NCBI RefSeq assembly: GCF_006494815.1 | Contig: NZ_CP041091.1 | Span: forward strand, 868,001 to 932,000 | From: Nocardioides sambongensis | GTDB taxonomy: Bacteria; Actinomycetota; Actinomycetes; Propionibacteriales; Nocardioidaceae | Length of the DNA: 64,000 nt | Direction of reading: 5' to 3' | Part shown: piece after piece, positions 46,976 to 57,800 of the stretch | Layout of the letters: every line of letters begins with the position of its first letter | Position numbering within the stretch: position 1 is the stretch's first letter | Program-made: the position numbers and the translations under genes | Notes under the pieces: generated by a model | What the model was told of the DNA's origin: nothing | Databases searched by the model: none | What the model saw: the letters and a program-made list of their open reading frames with translations, nothing else

Positions 46976-49305
46976 ATGAAGAACGCGTCACGTCTGGGGG
47001 CCGGCCTTCTCGGGCTCGGTCTCGCAGTGCCCACACTCGCCATCCTCGGGTCGGCCCCCGCCTCGGCGGCCGACCCGGTCACGGTCAACCTCCTCAACAT
47101 CAACGACTTCCACGGTCGGATCGACGCCAACACCACGAAGTTCGCCACCACGGTGGAGCAGCTGCGTGCCGGCGCCGGTGAGGACAACACGCTGTTCCTC
47201 TCCGCCGGGGACAACATCGGCGCGTCGTTGTTCGCCTCCAGCTATCAGCAGGACCAGCCGACGATCGATGTGCTCAACGCGCTCGACCTCGCCGGTTCGG
47301 CGGTCGGCAACCACGAGTTCGACAAGGGGATCGACGACCTGACCGGTCGGGTGTCCGACGCCGCGGACTGGGGCTACCTCGGGGCCAACGTCTACGAGGA
47401 GGGCACGCAGACGCCGGTCCTCGACGAGTACGCGACCTACGAGGTGGCCGGTCTCACCGTCGGCGTGATCGGCACGGTGACCCAGGAGACGCCGACGCTG
47501 GTGTCGCCCGCCGGTGTGGCCGACCTCGACTTCGGCAACGCGGTCGAGGCCACCAACCGGGTCGCGGCCCAGCTCTCGGACGGCGACGAGGCCAACGGCG
47601 AGGCCGACGTGATCGTCGCCGAGTTCCACGCGGGTGCGGGGGCCGGCACGCCGGACGGCTCGACCCTGGAGGACGAGGTGGACGCGGGCGGCGAGTTCGC
47701 CGACATCGTCGAGAACACCTCGCCCGAGGTGGACGCGATCTTCACCGGTCACACCCACAAGCAGTACGCATGGGACGCCCCGGTCCCCGGCACCGACGGG
47801 ACCCGTCCGATCCTGCAGACCGGGTCGTACGGCGAGAACATCGGTCAGATCGAGCTGAGCGTCGACCCCGACACCGGTGAGGTCGTCGACTACACCGGCC
47901 AGAACGTCGCCCGCGTGGCGACCGCCGACACCACCACCTACCCGCGGGTGGCCGAGGTCGACCAGATCGTCACCCAGGCGCTCGCCGATGCCGCCGTGGT
48001 CGGCAACCAGAAGATCGCCGACATCACCGGCGACATCACCACGGCCTTCTCCGGCGGTGACTACGTCAACGGCGTCTACACCGGTGCCGGCCCGAACCCG
48101 ACCACCGGCCGCGACGACCGCAGCCGCGAGTCCACCATCGGCGGTCTGGTCGCGAACGCGCTCCGGGACGGAGTGTCCGACGTGGCCGACGTCGACCTCG
48201 GGCTGACCAACCCCGGCGGCCTGCGCGCCGAGCTGCTCTACGCGGGGGACACCAGCACGAACCCGCAGAACACCGACGGCGTGGTCACCTTCGCCGAGGC
48301 GAACTCCGTGCTGCCGTTCAGCAACACCATCGCGGTGGTCACCCTCAGCGGCGCGGACCTGAAGGCCGTCCTCGAGCAGCAGTGGCAGCCGGCCGCGGCC
48401 GACCGTCCCTACCTGCAGCTCGGTCTCTCGGACAACGTCCACGTCGTGGCCGACCCCACCCGGAGCGAGGGCTCGCGGATCGTGTCGGTGACGATCGACG
48501 GTGAGCTGCTCGATCCCGCGGCCGAGTACGCGGTCTCCACGTTCTCCTTCCTGGCGGCCGGCGGCGACAACTTCACCGCGTTCACCGAGGGCGACTACGT
48601 CGACACCGGCTTCCTGGACGCGGAGATGTGGCGCAGCTACCTGGCCGACAGCTCCCCGATCTCGCCGGAGTTCGCCCGCCAGCAGGTGTTCACCAGCGGT
48701 TTCCCGACCGCGACCACGCCGGGTGCGACGGTCAGCGCCGAGCTCGGAGTCGGTGCCACCACCGCGCCGGTCTTCCCGGTCAACGCCAAGTCGCTCGACC
48801 TGACGTCCCTCGGCTCCCGGAGAACACCACGGTGTCGCTCTCGCTGACCAAGGGCAGCCAGGTGGTCGACCTCGGCGAGGTCGACGTCACCGACGGCATC
48901 GCGCCGGTCGAGTTCGTCGCCCCGGCGGTCGGCGAGTGGACGCTGGTGGCCACCGCGGAGCCCAGCGGCACCGAGGTCCAGGTCCCGGTCCGAGTGGCCA
49001 AGGCCGACGCGAAGATCACCTCGATCCGGGTCACGCCGAAGAAGGTGATCGCCCAGAAGACCAAGGCCGGCGTCACCGTGCGGGTCCGCTCGGCCGGTGA
49101 CTTCGCCAACGGCAAGGTGCAGATCAAGGCGGCGGGCAAGACCTACACCCAGAAGCTCCGGGACGGCGTCGCACGCTTCACCCTGAAGAGGTTCAAGAAG
49201 CCCGGCAAGGCCACCCTCCGGGTGACCTACCTGGGTGACGACGCCACCACGATGGCGCGGGACTCGGTGTCCTTCCGGGTCGTGAAGAAGAACAAGAAGA
49301 AGTAG
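46976..49305 (+). CDS. secreted 5'-nucleotidase/metallophosphatase, frame broken near 48817
   Basis: A Sec signal peptide (about 1-31, ending APASA) leads to a calcineurin-like phosphatase domain: LLNINDFHGRID, SAGDNIGAS, AVGNHEFDKG and TGHTHKQY. The 5'-nucleotidase C-terminal domain follows (NPGGLRAELL, LPFSNTIAVVTLSG, FLAAGGDNF). It should release phosphate from extracellular nucleotides. The frame ends in nonsense after LDLTSLGS; a C-terminal domain continues in the -1 frame (ENTTVSLSLTKGS) to 49305. One C missing from the CCC at 48816-48818 explains it, giving 776 residues. The last about 95 residues match the end of the next gene's product. Confidence 0.88.
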
Positions 49306-49342
49306 CACCCGCGGGCCTCCAGCGCCCGCTCCCGCCGCTGCG

Positions 49343-49376
49343 CCGGGTGCGGCGTCCCTCGTGACGCCGCACCCGG
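49343..49376 (+). terminator. hairpin between the two secreted enzymes
   Basis: A perfect 14-bp stem, CCGGGTGCGGCGTC (49343-49356) with GACGCCGCACCCGG (49363-49376), and a six-base loop. No T-run follows. It suggests the two genes are mainly transcribed separately. Confidence 0.7.
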
Positions 49377-49436
49377 GTGGCGGCCCCCTCGGCCGTCGCG
49401 GCCGCCCCTTCCTCTCGGAACCCGGAGACAGAACCC

Positions 49437-52400
49437 ATGCACCTGCGCAGGAACTCCTTGGCGGCCGCCGCGGTCGCCGCCCTCTCGATCGGCGGCCTGG
49501 CTGCCGTCACCCCGGCCGCTCAGGCCAACCCGGCCGGTACCGGACTCGTGATCAGCGAGGTCTACGGCGGTGGCGGCAACGGCGGTGCCACCTGGACCAA
49601 CGACTTCATCGAGCTCTACAACCCGACCGACGCACCGATCTCGGTGGAGGGTCACTCCGTGCAGTACCGGTCCGCGACCGGCACGTCTGCGCAGGTCACG
49701 CCCCTGAGCGGCTCGGTCCCGCCAGGCGGCCACTACCTGGTGCAGGAGGCGGCAGGCGCCGGCGGCACCAGCGCGCTTCCGACACCGGACGCCAGCGCCG
49801 GGATCGCGATGAGTGGCAGCAACGGCGTCGTCCTGCTCGTCGGGTCGACCACAGCCGTCAGCACCACCGGTGACCTTGCCGGCAGCAGCGAGGTGCTCGA
49901 CGCGGTCGGCTACGGAGCCACGCCGGGGACCTACGAGACGGCGAGAACCGGGGTCGAGCTGACGGCGACCACCGCTGCCTCGCGCACCGACGGAGCAGAC
50001 ACCGACCAGAACGCGAACGACTTCGCCGAGGGTGCGCCGACCCCGACCAACGCGGCCGGCGAGACCCAGCCGCCGGTCAGCGACACGCTGACCGCGACCG
50101 ACCCGGCCGACCTCGACCTCACCGTCGACGAGCCGATGGGCACGGTCCAGCTCGAGGCGACCGGAGGTACGGCGCCCTACACCTGGTCGTCGACGCCGCT
50201 GCCGAATGGGCTGAGCCTCTCCGCAGCCGGAGAGGTCAGCGGCACGCCGACCGCCGTCGGCACGACCACCGTGACCTTCACCGTCGGTGACGCCGAGGGC
50301 GCGACCTCGAGCGTCGACGTCGACGTGGAGGTGTCGGGTCCGCCGCAGGCGGTCGCCATCGCCCAGGTCCAGGGCAACGGGGCGTCGTCGCCGCTGGCCG
50401 GCCAGGACGTCGTCGTCGAGGGCATCGTGACCGGCGTCTATGCCGATCCCTACGACGCCGAGCCCGGCATGGCCAACTACGGCGGGCTAGACGGCTTCTT
50501 CCTGCAGACCGCCGGGACCGGTGGCACCACCGACGCCACCCCCGCTGCATCCGACGGCATCTTCGTCTCCACCGGCAACGACGTGCCGACCAGCGTCGAG
50601 CTCGGCGCATCGGTGGAGGTCGCCGGCACGGTGCAGGAGAACTTCGGCACCACCCGCCTGATCGCCCCGGTCGTCACCGCGCTGGACACGGCGCTGCAGC
50701 CGGTGACGCCCCTCGAGATCGCCTACCCGACGACCGAGGCGGGCCGCGAGGCCCAGGAGGGCATGCTGCTGGCGCCGACCGACGACTTCACGGTCACCAA
50801 CAGCTACGGGACCAACCAGTACGGCGAAGTCGGCCTGGCGACCGGCGACAGCCCCCTGCTGCAGCCCAGCGACGTTGCCGCACCCGCCTCACCGGCGTAC
50901 GACGCGGTGGTGGCCGACAACGCTGCCCGGGGCGTCGTCCTGGACGACGGCACCAGCATCAACTACCTCAGCAACGGCTCGGCCCAGCAGGACTACTCGG
51001 TTCCGTGGCTCACCCTGGACAACCCGGTCCGCGTCGGAGCGCGCGCCACCCTGACCGGGCCGGTGATCCTGAACTACGACTTCGACGTCTGGCGCTTCCA
51101 GCCGACCGAGCCGGTCCTCGACGAGGGGAGCGATGTCGCCGTCTTCGAGGACACCCGGGTGGACAATGCGACCCCGCAGGACGTCGGGGGAGAGGTCAAG
51201 CTGGCGACCTTCAACGTCCTCAACTACTTCAACACCACGGCCGAGGACTTCGTCGCGAACGGCGGCAGCTGCACCTACTACACGGACCGGGACGGCAATC
51301 GGATCGGTGCCAACCAGTGCAGCCCCAACGGCCCGCGGGGCGCCGCGACCGACGCCAGCCTGCAGCGCCAGCAGGACAAGATCGTCGCAGCGATCAACGG
51401 TCTCGGCGCCGACGTGGTGACGCTCGAGGAGCTGGAGAACTCGATCAAGCTGCTCGGCGAGACCGACCGGGACGACGCGATCGCCGACCTGGTCGAGGCG
51501 CTGAACGAGGACGCCGGCAGCGCCACCTGGGCCTACGTGCCGTCGCCGGCCGAAGCGACCACGGCGGCGAACGTGGCTCAGCAGGACGTGATCCGGAGCG
51601 GCTACATCTACAAGCCGGCCACGGTGGCGCCGGTCGGGGAGTCGGACATCCTCTTCGACACCAGTGCCTTCGAGAACGCCCGGGAGCCGCTGGCCCAGGT
51701 CTTCGCGCCCGTCGGCGGCGAGCCTTCCGACTCGTTCGCGGTGGTCGTCAACCACTTCAAGTCCAAGGGCTGCACCGACGCCTCCGGCGACAACGCGGAC
51801 GCGGGCGACGGTCAGAGCTGCTACAACGGTGACCGGGTGCGGCAGGCCGGTGCGCTCGTCGACTTCGTGGCCGACTTCACCGCGGCCGCCGGCGTCGAGA
51901 AGGTCTTCCTGACCGGCGACTTCAACTCCTACACGTTCGAGGACCCGATGATGGTGCTCGACGACGCCGGCTACTCGGTCGTCGAGTCCGACCAGGAGGG
52001 CGACTGGAGCTACTCCTACCAGGGACTCTCCGGCTCGCTGGACCACGTGCTGGCCAACGAACCCGCGCTGGCCGACGTCAGCGGTGCCGACGTCTGGGAG
52101 ATCAACGCCAACGAGTCGGTGGCCTTCCAGTACAGCAGGTTCAACTACAACGTCACGCCGCTCTACGCGGCCGACCAGTTCGCCGCCTCCGACCACAACC
52201 CGGAGATCGTCGGCATCGATCCCGGCGAGGTGGCCGAGCCGCTCGCCGACTCCCGCACCTCGGCCCGTACGACGCCGAAGAAGGTCGTCGCCGGCAAGAC
52301 CCGGGTGAAGGTGCACGTCAGGGTGCGGGCCGACGGCGCCGCCGCGGCCGGGCGGGTCGAGGTCCGGGTGGCCGGGCACGTCTACCGGGTGCGGCTGAAG

Positions 52401-52550
52401 AACGGCGCGGGGACGGTGCGTCTCAAGCCGTTCGGGTCGGCCGGCAAGAAGGTGGTGCAGGTCCGCTACCTCGGCAACGCGACCACGGAGGCCTCGCGGG
52501 ACACGGTGACGGTCAAGGTGGTCAAGGCCAAGCGCAAGGGCAGGCGCTGA
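49437..52550 (+). CDS. secreted ExeM/NucH-type endonuclease with lamin-tail domain
   Basis: 1,037 residues, ATG with GGAGA upstream. Signal peptide about 1-31 (ending AAQANP). Lamin-tail domain about 35-160 (GLVISEVYGGGG, FIELYNPTDAP), a putative Ig-like domain (GTAPYTWSSTPLPNGLSLS), then an OB-fold region (VVEGIVTGVYADPY). The endonuclease/exonuclease/phosphatase domain contains LATFNVLNYF, VVVNHFKSKGC, LTGDFNSY, SLDHVLAN and ASDHNP. A basic C-terminal domain ends KAKRKGRR. It should degrade extracellular DNA. The preceding 5'-nucleotidase could dephosphorylate the products. Confidence 0.9.
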   Translation: MHLRRNSLAAAAVAALSIGGLAAVTPAAQANPAGTGLVISEVYGGGGNGGATWTNDFIELYNPTDAPISVEGHSVQYRSATGTSAQVTPLSGSVPPGGHYLVQEAAGAGGTSALPTPDASAGIAMSGSNGVVLLVGSTTAVSTTGDLAGSSEVLDAVGYGATPGTYETARTGVELTATTAASRTDGADTDQNANDFAEGAPTPTNAAGETQPPVSDTLTATDPADLDLTVDEPMGTVQLEATGGTAPYTWSSTPLPNGLSLSAAGEVSGTPTAVGTTTVTFTVGDAEGATSSVDVDVEVSGPPQAVAIAQVQGNGASSPLAGQDVVVEGIVTGVYADPYDAEPGMANYGGLDGFFLQTAGTGGTTDATPAASDGIFVSTGNDVPTSVELGASVEVAGTVQENFGTTRLIAPVVTALDTALQPVTPLEIAYPTTEAGREAQEGMLLAPTDDFTVTNSYGTNQYGEVGLATGDSPLLQPSDVAAPASPAYDAVVADNAARGVVLDDGTSINYLSNGSAQQDYSVPWLTLDNPVRVGARATLTGPVILNYDFDVWRFQPTEPVLDEGSDVAVFEDTRVDNATPQDVGGEVKLATFNVLNYFNTTAEDFVANGGSCTYYTDRDGNRIGANQCSPNGPRGAATDASLQRQQDKIVAAINGLGADVVTLEELENSIKLLGETDRDDAIADLVEALNEDAGSATWAYVPSPAEATTAANVAQQDVIRSGYIYKPATVAPVGESDILFDTSAFENAREPLAQVFAPVGGEPSDSFAVVVNHFKSKGCTDASGDNADAGDGQSCYNGDRVRQAGALVDFVADFTAAAGVEKVFLTGDFNSYTFEDPMMVLDDAGYSVVESDQEGDWSYSYQGLSGSLDHVLANEPALADVSGADVWEINANESVAFQYSRFNYNVTPLYAADQFAASDHNPEIVGIDPGEVAEPLADSRTSARTTPKKVVAGKTRVKVHVRVRADGAAAAGRVEVRVAGHVYRVRLKNGAGTVRLKPFGSAGKKVVQVRYLGNATTEASRDTVTVKVVKAKRKGRR

Positions 52551-52576
52551 CCCCCGCCGCGGACCTGGTGAGGTGA

Positions 52577-52610
52577 GACGGCCGGTGGACCCGCGGGTCC
52601 ACCGGCCGTC
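52577..52610. terminator. 34-bp perfect palindrome after the nuclease gene
   Basis: GACGGCCGGTGGACCC (52577-52592) mirrors GGGTCCACCGGCCGTC (52595-52610) around a central GC, so the whole is self-complementary. It begins 26 bases after the stop and lacks a T-run. Most likely a terminator. Confidence 0.7.
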
Positions 52611-52771
52611 GTCCGGTCCGGGCCCCGTGTCGGGGCAGCGCGGCCCCGGGGCCGACACGCGACACACCGGACGCGGAAGATCCGGGCCTCCGGTAGCGTT
52701 GCACCCACGAAAGCCGGTGCCACCGTCCCCGGAGTGCGGGTAGCGTGGCCGCAGAGGAGAGGAGATCCGCG

Positions 52772-53080
52772 ATGGTGCTGTTCCGCCAACGCCTCGGCGA
52801 CGTGCTGCGCGGTCGTCGTGCTGAGCTGGGACTCACCCTGCGCGAGGTCTCCGGTGTGGCCCGTGTCAGCCTCGGCTACATCTCCGAGATCGAGCGGGGC
52901 CAGAAGGAGGCCAGCTCCGAGCTGCTCTCCTCGCTGTGCGAGGCGCTCGACATGCCGCTCTCGGACGTGCTGCGGGACGTCGCCGACGCCGTCGCACTCG
53001 ACGAGGCCGCGCTCGCGGCCGACCTGCCGGCGATCCCCGCCCGCCCGCACGCGGGCGAGGTCGTCGCCTCAGCCGCCTGA
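52772..53080 (+). CDS. clgR: ClgR-type transcriptional regulator
   Basis: 102 residues, Cro/CI-type [24 protein letters not shown] is followed by QKEASSELL, the ClgR hallmark. ClgR activates clp protease, lon and other proteostasis genes in actinobacteria. GGAGA precedes the ATG at 52772; GTG 52745 is a longer alternative. The protein ends VASAA; in Streptomyces a C-terminal Ala-Ala makes ClgR a ClpP substrate, so the same feedback is likely. htpX, a membrane protease gene, is convergent next door. The pgsA-clgR linkage known in mycobacteria is here split by the two secreted enzymes. Confidence 0.88.
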   Translation: MVLFRQRLGDVLRGRRAELGLTLREVSGVARVSLGYISEIERGQKEASSELLSSLCEALDMPLSDVLRDVADAVALDEAALAADLPAIPARPHAGEVVASAA

Positions 53081-53109
53081 TCTCCGAAGGGTCGGGAAAC
53101 GGGCCCGGC

Positions 53110-53979
53110 TCAGCGCCCGGCCATCGCCTCCAGGCGGGAGATCCGCTCGGCCATCGGAGGGTGGGTCGAGAACATCTTCGAGAGGTCCTGGGCGCGGAAC
53201 GGGTTCGCGATCATCATGTGCGAGGCGTTCTGCAACTGAGGTGTCGGCGCCAGCGGTGCGCGAGCGGTGCCGGACTCCAGCTTCCGCAGGGCGGAGGCGA
53301 GCGCCATCGGGTCACCGGTCAGACGGGCGCCGTCCTCGTCCGCGTCGTACTCGCGGGTGCGGCTGATCGCCATCTGGATGACGCCGGCGGCGAACGGCGC
53401 GAGCAGGGCGGTGGCGATCATGACCAGCGGGTTGGGCCGGTTCTCGTCGTTGCCGCCGAAGATCGAGGTGAACGCGAGGAACTGCGCGACCGAGGAGATC
53501 ACGCCCGCCACCGCCGCGGCGACCGATCCGGTCAGGATGTCGCGGTTGTAGACGTGCATCAGCTCGTGACCGAGCACGCCGCGCAGCTCGCGCTCGTCGA
53601 GCAGGTTCAAGATCCCCTCGGTGCAGCACACCGCCGCGTTCTGCGGGTTGCGTCCGGTGGCGAATGCGTTCGGGGCCTGGGTCGGGGAGATGTAGAGCCG
53701 CGGCATCGGCTGGCCCGCCGTGGTGGAGAGCTCACGCACGATCCGGTGCATCGCCGGCGCCTGCGCCTCGGTCACCGGATAGGCGTGCATGGCCTTGATC
53801 GCCAGCTTGTCGGAGTTCCAGTAGCCGTAGGCGGTGGTCGCGACACCGATCAGAGCGAAGATCCAGATGAAGGCGGCGTTGCCGGTCGAGGCGGCGATCA
53901 GGCCGCCCACGGCGAGCAGCAGCGCGAAGATCGCGCCGAACAGTCCAGCGGTCTTGAGGCCGTTGAAGTGGCGGTGCAT
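53110..53979 (-). CDS. htpX: HtpX family membrane metalloprotease
   Basis: 289 residues. Zinc site HELMH near residue 139 with a downstream acidic EYDADEDGA ligand. Four hydrophobic helices: about 11-31, 36-54 and two between about 150 and 200. It degrades misfolded membrane proteins. It is convergent with clgR, 29 bases apart, and is a plausible member of the same stress response. The gap to nei (56 bases) shows nothing. Confidence 0.93.
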   Translation of the reverse strand: MHRHFNGLKTAGLFGAIFALLLAVGGLIAASTGNAAFIWIFALIGVATTAYGYWNSDKLAIKAMHAYPVTEAQAPAMHRIVRELSTTAGQPMPRLYISPTQAPNAFATGRNPQNAAVCCTEGILNLLDERELRGVLGHELMHVYNRDILTGSVAAAVAGVISSVAQFLAFTSIFGGNDENRPNPLVMIATALLAPFAAGVIQMAISRTREYDADEDGARLTGDPMALASALRKLESGTARAPLAPTPQLQNASHMMIANPFRAQDLSKMFSTHPPMAERISRLEAMAGR

Positions 53980-54035
53980 ACCGGGTCAACGTCTCGCGCC
54001 GTGACGGGGTTCCGGCCAGCACCGTGGCGCGCATC

Positions 54036-54863
54036 TCACCCGGCGGCGGGCTGGCAGGACGGGCACCAGTAGCTGACTCGCTCCTGACCGGGTACGTCGC
54101 CGCTGTCCGCGGACCGGATCCGTGTCCCGCAACGGCGGCAGGCCCGACCCGCTCGTCCGTAGACCCAGGTCGGTGCTCGCGGGTCGGCGGTCGTCACCCG
54201 CCGGGGCCGGTCCCGGTTGAGCAGCAGCAGCCGACGTGCCCGGTCCACGACGGCGGGGATGTCGTCCACCCCGCCCACCGCGACCTCGGGATGGAGGCGG
54301 GTGAGGAAGCAGATCTCGGCGGCGTAGACGTTGCCGATGCCGGCCAGGTTGGACTGGTCGAGCAGGGCACTGCGCAACGGGCGCTCCGGGCGGGCCAGCA
54401 GCCGCGCGGCGGCCGTCGCGGCGTGCCCGGGCCCCCAGTCCGGGTCGAGGAGGTCGGGCCCGAGGTGGCCCACCACCTCCGACTCGTCGGCCGACGGGAG
54501 CAGGTCGACGGCGCCGAGCGAGAAGCCCACCGCCTCGACCGGTCCGGAGCCGCGGACCGGGGTCGGTGCGGCGAGGAGCACCACCCGCGCGGTGTGTCCC
54601 GGACGTTCCCAGCGGTCACCAGGACGGTGCACCCGCCAGGTGCCCTCCATCTTGAGGTGGGTGTGCAGGGTCACCAGGTCGCCGTCCAGATCGAATCGGG
54701 TCAGCAGGTGCTTGCCCCGGGACACGGTGCGCACCACCGTCGCGCCGGCCAGGTCGGCGGTGGCGTGCCGGGGGACGCGCAGGTCCGAACGCTCCAGCAT
54801 CCGGCCCGACAGCGCGCGCTCCAGCAGCGCGGCGGTGCGGAACACGGTGTCGCCCTCAGGCAC
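54036..54863 (-). CDS. nei: DNA glycosylase/AP lyase, Nei type
   Basis: 275 residues. The N-terminus PEGDTVFRTA places the catalytic Pro2/Glu3 after Met removal. DQSNLAGIGNVYAAEI is the helix-two-turn-helix, and the zinc finger is CRRCGTRI with WCPSC. Removes oxidised pyrimidines and cleaves the abasic site. Its start overlaps the lhr stop by 8 bases, the usual actinobacterial lhr-nei pairing. Confidence 0.92.
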   Translation of the reverse strand: MPEGDTVFRTAALLERALSGRMLERSDLRVPRHATADLAGATVVRTVSRGKHLLTRFDLDGDLVTLHTHLKMEGTWRVHRPGDRWERPGHTARVVLLAAPTPVRGSGPVEAVGFSLGAVDLLPSADESEVVGHLGPDLLDPDWGPGHAATAAARLLARPERPLRSALLDQSNLAGIGNVYAAEICFLTRLHPEVAVGGVDDIPAVVDRARRLLLLNRDRPRRVTTADPRAPTWVYGRAGRACRRCGTRIRSADSGDVPGQERVSYWCPSCQPAAG

Positions 54864-57800
54864 GGAGGCGCAGCCCCCGCGGAGTCGCCACGAATCCGGC
54901 CGCGGCCAGCGCGTCCCGCAGGGCCGAGGTGGTGCCCAGCAACGGCGCTCCGTCGGCCTTCTCCACGGTCAACCGGCCCAGGTGGCCGCGCCGCACCGTG
55001 GCGGAGAGCGCCTCGGTCGCCGGCCCGAGCAGGTCGGGGTCCTCGCTCCAGGTGAGCAGCGTGCGGCCGCCCCGCTCGACGTACAGCGCCGGTGCGCCGT
55101 CGACGAGCACCACGATCGCGCCTGCCTTGCGGCCGGGGCGGTGCCCGCCGTCGGCCACCGGGTCCGGCCACGGCAACGCCGCGCCGTAGGGGTTGGCCGG
55201 GTCGGTCGCTGCCAGCGCGACCGCCACCGGCTTGTCGCCGGGGGCGGCGGTGTGGCTGCGCAGCCGGTCGACCGCGCCCGCGGTGGCGAACTGGGCTGCT
55301 CCGAGACCGTCGACGAAGTAGCCGCGGCGGCAGCGGCCGGACTCCTCGAACGCACTGAGCACCCGGTAGACCCCCGCGAACCCGCCGGGCACCCCTCGGC
55401 CACCACGGCGCCCCGGGTGACCACGCCGTGGCGCGCGAGCATCCGCTCCGCGACGGCGTGGGCGCGCCGGGTGGGGTCCTCGTCGGCGGCGGGCACCGGG
55501 GCCCACCGGCCGGCGGTCTGCGGTGGCCCGCTGCGGGTCAGCCTTGCGGGGCGCGAGGGCGTGGCGCGACCACGGTGGGCGGCGCGCCCGGTCCGGGTCA
55601 GTGCCCGCAACGGGGCCAACGTGTCGTTGGTGACCCGGCCGCTCCAGACCGCCGACCAGAGGGCGTCGCTGAGCGTGGCGTCGGTCGGCGGCTGCTCGTC
55701 GTCGGCGCGGCACGCGGCCGCGACCTGGTCGGCCACCTGGCGGAAGAACCAGGCTCCGCCGGGTGCGAGGACCTCCAGCACCCGCTCGGTCAACCGGTCC
55801 TCCACCGACTGGGGCGGCGGGAGGGAGAGCGGTGCCTGGTCCGCCAGGTGCAGCGACACCCAACCGTCGCCACCGGACAGTGGACCGTGGCCCACCCAGA
55901 GCACCTCGCCGGTCGCGGTCAGCTCGTCCAGCATCGCCGGCTCGTAGTCGCGGACCCGGCCGGCGAGGACCAGTGACTCCAGCGCGGAGGCGGGCACCGG
56001 CGCGCCGGCCAGCTGCTCGACCGCCGCGAGCACCCCGTCCAGCCCGCGCAGCGCGTTGCGGGTGGTGGTCAGCCCGTGCCAGGACATCGCGAACCGAGCG
56101 AGCGTGGTCGGCTCGACCGGCTCGATCTCGTGCCGGAGCCGGGCCAGGCTGCGCCGGCGCAGCCGGCGCAGCACCTCGGCATCGCACCACTCGGTGGTGT
56201 CGGCACCGGCCGTGGGCAGGAACTCTCCGGAGAGCACCCGTCCTTGCGCCTCGAGCCGTCCGAGGGTGTGCCGCACCACCGCCACGCCGAGCCCGAGCCG
56301 TTCGCCGAGGTCGGCGACGGTGAACGGCCCGTGCGTGCGCGCGTAGCGTCCGACGAGGTCGGCCAGCGGATCCTCGACCGGCTCGGTGAAGGCCGCCGGG
56401 ACACCCGGAGGCACCGGCACCCCCAGTCCGTCACGGAGCCGCCCGACGTCCTCGATCACGGCCCACGCCTCGCCGTACGGCATCCGCACCGCGACCACCC
56501 GCCGGGCGCGCTCGAGGTCGGCGAGGACGCTCGGCGCGTCGAGCCCGGGCACCGCGCGCTCGACGACCTCCGCCGTGGTGAGTGGGCCGACCAGCCGCAG
56601 CAGGTCGACCACGCCCTCGGCGTCGCGCGCGCGCCGCTCCGCAGCGGTGCGCTGCAGCTCGGCAGTCACCTCGACGAGGACGTCGGGGTCCAGCAGCTCG
56701 CGCAGCTCGGCCCGGCCGAGCAGCTCGGCGAGCAGTCCCTGGTCCAGGGTGAGAGCGGCCGCACGCCGCTCGGCGATCGGGGAGTCGCCCTCGTAGAGGT
56801 ACTGCGCCACGTAGCCGAACAGCAGGGTCCGGGCGAACGGCGAGGGTTGCGACGTCTCGACGTCGACGACGCTGACCTCGCGGCGGTCCAGCCGCTGCAG
56901 CAGCCCGACCAGGCCCGGCAGGTCGTAGACGTCGTTGAGGCACTCGCGCACCGTCTCCAGCAGGATCGGGAACGACGGATACCGGCTGGCCACCTCGAGC
57001 AGCGACGCCGCGCGCTGTCGCTGCTGCCACAGCGGGGAGCGTCGCCCGGGGTCGCGGCGGGGGAGCAGGAGCGCCCGGGCGGCGCACTCGCGGAACCGGG
57101 CCGCGAACAGGGCCGACCCGCCGACCTCCCGGGTGACCAGGTCCTCGATCTCGTCGGGCTCGAAGACCACCAGGTCGGCGCCGGGCGGCTCCGCGTCGGT
57201 GTCGGGGATCCGGATCACGATGCCGTCGTCGGCCGCCATCGCCTGGCCGTCGACGCCGTAGCGCTCCCGCAGGCGGGTGTTGATCGCCAGCGCCCACGGC
57301 GCGTGCACGCTGGTCCCGTAGGGCGAGTGCAGCACCAGGCGCCAGTCGCCGAGCTCGTCGCGGAAGCGCTCCACGAGCAGCGCGGTGTCGCACGGCAGGA
57401 TGCGGGTCGCCTCGGCCTGGTCGCGCAGATAGCCGACCAGGTTCGCCGCGGCGTAGTCGTCCAGTCCCTCGGCCCGGACCCGGGCTCGCGCGTCCTCCTC
57501 CGGCAGCGCGCCGATCTCGCGGGTGAACGCGCCGACCGCGGCACCCAGCTCCGCGGGGCGGCCGGGATTGTCGCCCTTCCAGAAGGGCAGCCGAGCGGGG
57601 ACGCCGGGGGCCGGGGTCACGATCACCCGGTCATGGGTGATGTCCTCGATCCGCCAGGAGGTGGCACCGAGGGCGAAGACGTCGCCGACCCGGCTCTCGT
57701 ACACCATCTCCTCGTCCAGCTCGCCCACCCGGCGGTTGCTGCCCTCGCCGGCGAGGAAGACGCCGAACAGGCCGCGGTCGGGGATCGTGCCGCCGCTGGT

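Noticed and set aside
52681..52771. ClgR self-binding site upstream of clgR
   Set aside because: Two TAGCGT words occur (52694 and 52741), but no match to the ClgR operator pattern could be defended by eye.
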